A stretch of 64,000 nucleotides of DNA from contig JBAMJR010000025.1 of NCBI GenBank assembly GCA_038501785.1, positions 8,020,001-8,084,000 of the forward strand. Direction: 5' to 3'. Of the stretch, positions 59,201-64,000 are shown piece after piece. The notes beneath the pieces were generated by a model that saw nothing but the letters and a program-made list of their open reading frames with translations, did no database searches and was not told the origin of the DNA. Made by a program: the position numbers and the translations under genes. The DNA is from Myoxocephalus aenaeus (lineage: Eukaryota > Chordata > Actinopteri > Perciformes > Cottidae). How positions within the stretch are numbered: position 1 is the first letter of the stretch; every line of letters begins with the position of its first letter.

Positions 59201-62200
59201 ATCGGTTCTAAGTCGTAGTATCAGACACGTCATACAATCTTGCCATAAAGTAAATGAAACTCACCAGGCTCTGTCTGTCCACGAGGCGGCGTTGTGGTGA
59301 GGTACTCAACAGTGAGGGTTCTGGTAGTTCCACTAAACTCGTATTCTCCAGCTGCAAATCAGCGTCAACGTTTAAAGCAAAGTTTCACATTCTCTTCAGA
59401 AAATGCTTCTGTTGTTGAAACAGTCTTACTAAGAATGTCAGAGAAGTGCTGAATGAATGAAGTCAGGATTAGAGAGCGCTGTCACTTATTTAGAAACAAA
59501 GTGGTTCAAAAGAGGGAGAAGTCCCAGAGGAGACAAGTCAGTAAACAACAACAACATCGCCACAACAGTGAACTCATGCAGAAGCTCCAGCGGTGCAGAA
59601 AGATTTGTAATTCATGCTGAGAGAAGGAATAATATTATAAATATACAACTTTCTGGCAATCACAGTCCAATTATTAAAGTACAAACGCACATTTTCTGAT
59701 GTTGAAACAAAACACGGTTGACGTAAAGAACACATTTCAGACCCAGAAGACTATTTGTTCCATTATTTGCAACAACTGGTTACTATGACTTTATGTAGCT
59801 ATTATTTATGTAAACTAAACCCCTCTCATACTCAAAGACATATAGTTTTAATTATAATTGTGGAAATAGTGAGATTAAAGTGAGACTGTAATTTATACAA
59901 ATAAATAAAAAAAGAACATATCGTCTTGTAAATGAAAAGCTAAATTCATAAGCAATCGATCGCACCTTTGCTCAATTGAACCCACTCAGAGGTCTCGCTG
60001 CTCTGGCCTCAGTCTGGTCTGACCAGCAGCTTATGGTGGCTAACAAGGCTCTTTATGAGTCTTCTTTATTTCGGGATAGTGCGTACACTTATGTTTTAGC
60101 ATTTACCACTATCTCATAATTGCCACTGGCAGTCTCACTTTAACGTAATTTCCACATAAATAAAATAAAATACACAATGCTGATAAAATATCACCTTCAA
60201 ATCACAGCTATTTAAACACCAAGCCGTTCTTTAAACTGTGTTTTCTGCCGGCTTTCCAGTTTAGGAGACGGCTGCTCGTTCCCAACCTGCCTGGTGAACG
60301 TGGACCCGGAGCAGCCCTCCACCTCGCCCACTGGCTCCAACCCCGCCAACAAGAGGTGAGGAAAGCAACACAAACAAGCAGAGAGCTATCCATCCCTAGT
60401 GGTTTATTAACCCTGTGAGTTTAATGATGCAGGAGAATCCCCTTGGCTTGCAGATTTAAATTAATCAGTCAGATAATTTAGGACTAATTTATTCAAAGAA
60501 TAAACCCCTGCTTAAGTGTACCTGTGTGTTTCTCCAGTGCAGCGGAGGGCCGCCAGTTCCCCTCCAAGCCACTGACGGAGTCTCAGAGTCGCCTGCTCAC
60601 CAGCACCCCCTCCTGGTCAGAGAACGACAGTGCAACAGACCGGAAGGGTGAGACAGCGTTGTCATACTCCTCATAATGTGTTTCTCCACAGCCGCTTGCT
60701 TACATAGACACAGCCTTTTTTCATTTTAAATTATTATTTAGAGTTAAAGCTGATTTTTGATGGCCTAAGGGACATACATTATGCTCATTCATTCATACTT
60801 GTATTTTGGTTTCTTCTAGACTAGAGCATGTTTACATGCTTTAATGTAAATATATACAGTCAGGTCCATAAATATTTGGACATTGACACATTTTTCATTA
60901 TTTTGGCTCTGTACACCACAACAATGGAGTTGAAATGAAAAAAGACTTTCAGCTTTAATTTGAGGGTATTTACATCCAAGTCAGGTGAATATGACACATT
61001 CAAATGTGGCCACCCCGTTTTTAAGGGACCAAAAGTAATTGGACAAATTAATATAATCATAAATCTAATTGTCACTTTTAATACTTTGTTGAAAATCCTT
61101 TGCAGTCAATGACAGCCTGAAGTCTGGATTCCATAGACATCACCAGACGCTGGGTTTCGTCCCTGGTGATGCTCTGCCAGGCCTCTACTGCAACCGTCTT
61201 CAGTTCCTGCTGCTTCTTGGGGCATTTTCCCTTCAGTTTTGTCTTCAGCAAGTGAAATGCATGCTCAATTGGATTCAGGTCAGGTGATTGACTTGGCCAT
61301 TGCAGAACATTCCACTTCTTTGCCTTAAAAAAACTCCTTGGTTGCTTTCGCAGTATGCTTCGGGTCATTGTCCATCTGCACTGTGAAGCGCCGTCCAATG
61401 AGTTCTGAAGCATTTGGCTGAATATGAGCAGATAATATTGCCCGAAACACTTCCGAATTCATCCTGCTGCTTTTGTCAGCAGTCACATCACCAATAAATA
61501 CAAGGGAACCAGTTCCATTGGCAGCCATACATGCCCACGCCATAACACTACCTCCACCATGCTTCACTGATGAGGTGGTATGCTTTGGATCATGAGCAGT
61601 TCCTTTCCTTCTCCATACTCTTCTCTTCCCATCATTCTGGTACAAGTGTATCTTTGTCTCATCTGTCCATAGGATGTTCTTCCAGAACTGTACAGGCTCT
61701 TTTAGATGTTTTTTGGCAAACTCTAATCTGGTCTTCCTGTTTTTGAGGCTCACCAATGGTTTACATCTTGTGGTGAACCCTCTGTATTTACTCTGGTGAA
61801 GTCTTCTCTTGATTGTGGACTTTGACACAGATACACCTACCTCCTGGAGAGTGTTCTTGATCTGGCCAACTGTTGTGAAGGGGTTTTTCTTCACCAGGGA
61901 AATGATTCTTCTGTCATCCACCACAGTTGTCTTCCGTGGTCTTCCGGGTCTTTTGGTGTTGCTGAGCTCACCAAGGAGTTTTTTAAGGCAAAGAAGTGGA
62001 ATGTTCTGCAATGGCCAAGTCAATCACCTGACCTGAATCCAATTGAGCATGCATTTCACTTGCTGAAGACAAAACTGAAGGGAAAATGCCCCAAGAAGCA
62101 GCAGGAACTGAAGACGGTTGCAGTAGAGGCCTGGCAGAGCATCACCAGGGACGAAACCCAGCGTCTGGTGATGTCTATGGAATCCAGACTTCAGGCTGTC

Positions 62201-62787
62201 ATTGACTGCAAAGGATTTTCAACAAAGTATTAAAAGTGACAATTAGATGTATGATTATATTAATTTGTCCAATTACTTTTGATCCATTAAAAACGGGGTG
62301 GCCACTTATACATTTGTTGTAGTTCCTACACTGTTCACCTGATTTGGATGTAAATACCCTCAAATTAAAGCTGAAAGTCTGCACTTAAAGCACATCTTGA
62401 CATTTTTCATTTCAACTCCATTGTTGTGGTGTACAGAGCCAAAATAATGAAAAATGTGTCAATGTCCAAATATTTATGGACCTGACTGAATATATATATA
62501 TATATATATATATACATCAAATAAATGACATGATACAATGTGATCATCTCAAAGACATTTATTGATCATGTAAACCTGCACAGACAACAAGTCATGGAAC
62601 AAATCAAGCTAATACAATAACTAATTTAAAGGCTCAAGTCAGGCTTGAAGAACTTGAAGAACTTGGACCCACTATATATAAACACCTCTCTTTTTCCAAT
62701 ATGGGACCTTTACATGATGAACTGACATGTGTTTGTGTTTGTTCAGGTGCCAATAACCCGGGGATGACCATTGAAAATGATGCGTGA
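52218..62787 (+). CDS. zdhhc2: DHHC-type palmitoyltransferase ZDHHC2
   Basis: Twelve exons join into 366 codons plus stop (human: 367): 52218-52344, 55216-55242, 55393-55487, 56027-56147, 56309-56378, 56499-56531, 57425-57545, 57922-58054, 58595-58721, 60260-60355, 60538-60647 and 62747-62787. All introns have GT-AG ends with consistent phases. The protein adds palmitate to cysteines of membrane proteins. It starts MAPSGSRSMKKGCQRVLYWI, with TM1 about 16-36 and TM2 about 54-73. The Cys-rich domain at about 126-160 includes RFCDRCQLLKPDRCHHCSVC and the DHHC motif at 153-156, so the catalytic Cys is residue 156. TM3 and TM4 follow (FMLFLAYSLIYCLFITATDL; ILFLFFSASMFSVSLASLLI), then GDGCSFPTCLVN and a Ser-rich tail ending NNPGMTIENDA. 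ZDHHC15 is the close paralogue, but length, tail and linkage to micu3/fgf20 favour ZDHHC2. CA or TG tracts lie beside the exon 1 and exon 4 donors. Confidence 0.96.
52374..52452 (+). repeat. (TG)n microsatellite in zdhhc2 intron 1
   Basis: About 39 TG units, starting 30 bases after the exon 1 donor. Confidence 0.9.
53440..53745. repeat. Degenerate minisatellite, unit about GACCACAAAGAGATGCAAAA
   Basis: Imperfect 20-21-base units recur: CACAAAGAGATGCA at 53584 and 53669, with variants CATGAAGGGATGCAGAA, CACCAAGAGACACAAAA and CACAAAGAAATGCAAAA. It translates to a DHKEMQN-like run, but codon structure simply follows the repeat. This type of array is common in fish genomes. Confidence 0.65.
54682..54942. 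repeat. (TG)n microsatellites
   Basis: A long tract at 54682-54789 (with TA and CG interruptions) and a shorter one at 54912-54942, both in zdhhc2 intron 1. Confidence 0.9.
56155..56228 (+). repeat. (CA)n microsatellite abutting the zdhhc2 exon 4 donor
   Basis: About 37 CA units begin 7 bases after the donor GTACAGT and fill nearly half of the 161-base intron 4. Confidence 0.9.
56532..57424. other. zdhhc2 intron 6, nothing recognised
   Basis: About 0.9 kb of moderately AT-rich sequence separating the exon that ends within the DHHC-tryptophan codon from the next. No repeat or gene is recognised. Confidence 0.4.
58722..60259. other. zdhhc2 intron 9, nothing recognised
   Basis: About 1.5 kb; the 3' part (59700-60180) is AT-rich. 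Short open frames have no support. Confidence 0.4.
61078..61969 (-). pseudogene. Tc1-like DD34E transposase, 5'-truncated and frameshifted
   Basis: The minus-strand frame enters at the junction near 61969 with ELSNTKRPGRPRKTTVVDDR, then a helix-turn-helix region (VSVSKSTIKRRLHQSKYRGF). The catalytic residues are visible as WTDETKIHLYQ (first D), MDNDPKHTAK (second D) and LNPIEHAFHLLK (E), with 34 residues between the second D and the E. A run of seven T (minus strand, about 61327-61333) puts the last 83 codons in another frame; the right arm has six T at the same place. The N-terminal DNA-binding part is absent. The open frame extending upstream to 62023 is antisense read-through of the right arm, not protein. 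Confidence 0.88.
61970..62233 (+). pseudogene. Inverted second copy of the transposase C-terminus
   Basis: The plus strand encodes the same end as the left arm (WPSQSPDLNPIEHAFHLLKT, then AVEAWQSITRDETQRLVMSM) and stops at 62231-62233. It has six T at the position where the left arm has seven, so it is not frameshifted. It lacks everything upstream and cannot make a transposase. Confidence 0.85.
62489..62512. repeat. (AT)n tract next to the Tc1-like element
   Basis: About 11 AT units directly after the right terminus; a shorter TATATA precedes the left terminus, so the element probably inserted in a TA-rich site. Confidence 0.8.
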
Positions 62788-63298
62788 GCAGTCAGAGATA
62801 GAGGTGACGCCTTCCACCCAGAAAACGTGAGTTGACTGTCATGTAGAAATTATGCACATCTGGATACAAGTCAACATCTGTCACCGTGTTTCATCCATGC
62901 AGGTCAACGCCGCCTCCTCCTCGTGACGTGGTGGTGACATCAATATTTGTTGTTTTCTGCTCCCAGAGAGGTTTACCTGACATCACCTACAAAGCAGAGG
63001 AAGAAAATAATCATCATCATCAGTATTACTCTTATTGCTATCGGCAACAACTCCTGCTGCCATCTGAGAGTATTTGGGCTTCAGAAGAAATGAGAATTGC
63101 ATTCCGACGATCACATTTTCTTTTGTTTGTGTATGAATAAGCACATTGCAGCGATGGAAGAGACTGTTTTGCACTTTGCATACGAGGAGATCGATCTGAG
63201 CTGCTTTCGTGTGTTACAGCTCATGTAACAGAAACTCTCTGAATTATTTACACGATTTCTTGTTTTACCTTGTTTTCGCAGCTTAGCACATTAATAAA
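62788..63298 (+). other. zdhhc2 3' UTR, possibly spliced, with polyadenylation signal
   Basis: A donor-like AACGTGAGT follows at about 62827, and CATCCATGCAG ends an acceptor-like site near 62902, suggesting a short intron in the UTR. AATAAA lies at 63293-63298. Both readings are inference from signals. Confidence 0.4.
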
Positions 63299-64000
63299 TG
63301 TTGTTACGAGTTTGCCAAATGTTTGCACACATTCAGTATCGATTAGTAGTGGCGATAATGTGATGTAACTGATATTCCTTTAGCCATTTTCTTTTTCAGT
63401 GAAGGATCTTTATTTGTACTGTTCTCCATCCACCATGCTGCGTGTCGTGGACGTTGAACCGATGCATGCTCTCATCTCAGGGTGTCAACACACACACACA
63501 CCTTGTTGTAGTGAACTGTACACAAGATGCTCTCGCCTTTGCTTGGTTAAAGAAAAGAAGAAAAGTGTAGTGATTAGTAATGCCATTTGAATAAGGGCTC
63601 TTCTGATATAGCATGATTGAGGATGTTGCTGTCACACTGAAACACCTGAAAGTGGCTGCTGCCAAATATCTAAAGCACTGTCTGGAGGCCGGCGGTACAC
63701 GACGTACAGACGCTTCCCCGGCTGTCTCTGGAGGCACATCAGCCAGCAGAGCCTCTGATGCTGCGGATCTGCTCCCCATCAGACAGCAGACACGCTTGAG
63801 TGGTTTTCTAACTTGCAACACAAAGTGGTGGATCTGCCGCAGAGCAAAGAAACAGAGAAAACGTCTCCAGCTGCTTCTGAACAGTATATTTTCAACCGTC
63901 ACTGACAATTACTTGGTATAGAATGTATGCTTGTTTCAAGAAAAAAGCTTCATTGTGACAGCCAGTGTCAATCTATATTTTTCTATTCCTCTGTCTGTTT
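63299..64000. other. Flank downstream of zdhhc2, no gene recognised
   Basis: In human the next gene beyond ZDHHC2 is CNOT7, but no exon of it is recognised here. The open frame at 63613-63921 matches no family I know and is probably chance or a longer 3' UTR. Confidence 0.4.

Larger units (their letters stand above)
60857..62488 (-). mobile_element. Rearranged Tc1-like transposon with long inverted arms
   Basis: Both ends carry the terminus CAGTCAGGTCCATAAATATT (left start 60857; inverse ending at 62488), with a TA before the left end and a TA-rich flank to the right. The left arm 60857-61342 and right arm 61970-62488 are inverted copies of the same 3' end of the element, including about 83 codons of the transposase C-terminus. 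The arms differ by several indels and substitutions. The true 5' end and transposase N-terminus are missing, replaced by the right arm. It sits in zdhhc2 intron 11 (60648-62746). Confidence 0.9.

Noticed and set aside
61325..62023. Reading the 232-codon minus frame as a complete transposase starting at 62023
   Set aside because: The first 18 or so codons are antisense of the inverted right arm, so the ATG is not the natural start and the N-terminal domain is absent.
63613..63921. 102-codon frame as the next gene (CNOT7 expected by synteny)
   Set aside because: Sequence does not resemble CNOT7 or any family I know.
1..64000. CRISPR arrays, rRNA genes, prokaryotic operons or viral genes
   Set aside because: No spaced identical repeats, no rRNA segments, no compact gene arrays; the sequence is vertebrate.

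Overview
The window looks like part of a teleost fish chromosome. The evidence is hairy/E(spl)-type 'her' genes, vertebrate genes split into short exons with GT-AG introns, many long (CA)n/(TG)n microsatellites, and typical fish mobile elements (a Tc1-like DD34E transposon, an L2/CR1-like LINE, a tRNA-derived SINE). There is no bacterial or viral gene organisation.

Layout. (1) 1-620, minus strand: first three coding exons of a bHLH-Orange repressor (her1/her11 type), cut by the window edge. (2) 621-3037: shared upstream region holding three CACGTG boxes and a CSL-type site. (3) 3038-4353, plus strand: complete four-exon her5-type gene ending in WRPW, head-to-head with the first gene. (4) About 4.5-30 kb: no gene recognised; dispersed repeats, an L2-like LINE, a SINE, and unique-looking blocks that could be regulatory. 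(5) 30166-31258, minus strand: complete three-exon fgf20. (6) 31259-32266: divergent fgf20/micu3 promoter region with a nearly perfect 46-bp-arm hairpin and a second hairpin just before the micu3 start. (7) 32267-46769, plus strand: complete micu3 in 14 coding exons (493 codons), with a probable separate 3' UTR exon near 48.9-50 kb. (8) 52218-62787, plus strand: complete zdhhc2 in 12 coding exons (366 codons). Intron 11 carries a Tc1-like element rearranged into a long foldback. (9) 62788-64000: zdhhc2 3' UTR and flank.

The order fgf20-micu3-zdhhc2 matches human 8p22 (FGF20, MICU3, ZDHHC2), which supports the gene calls. The three products act separately: a secreted growth factor, a mitochondrial calcium-uptake regulator and a protein palmitoyltransferase. 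The two her genes are paralogues with the same exon plan and probably share regulatory DNA. All splice junctions were set by reading frame, GT/AG signals and remembered family homology; none was checked by alignment or transcripts.

I found no new multi-gene system. The most unusual signals are the rearranged Tc1 foldback, the hairpin in the fgf20/micu3 promoter, micu3 and zdhhc2 splice sites that lie inside or against dinucleotide repeats, and a GC-AG intron in micu3.
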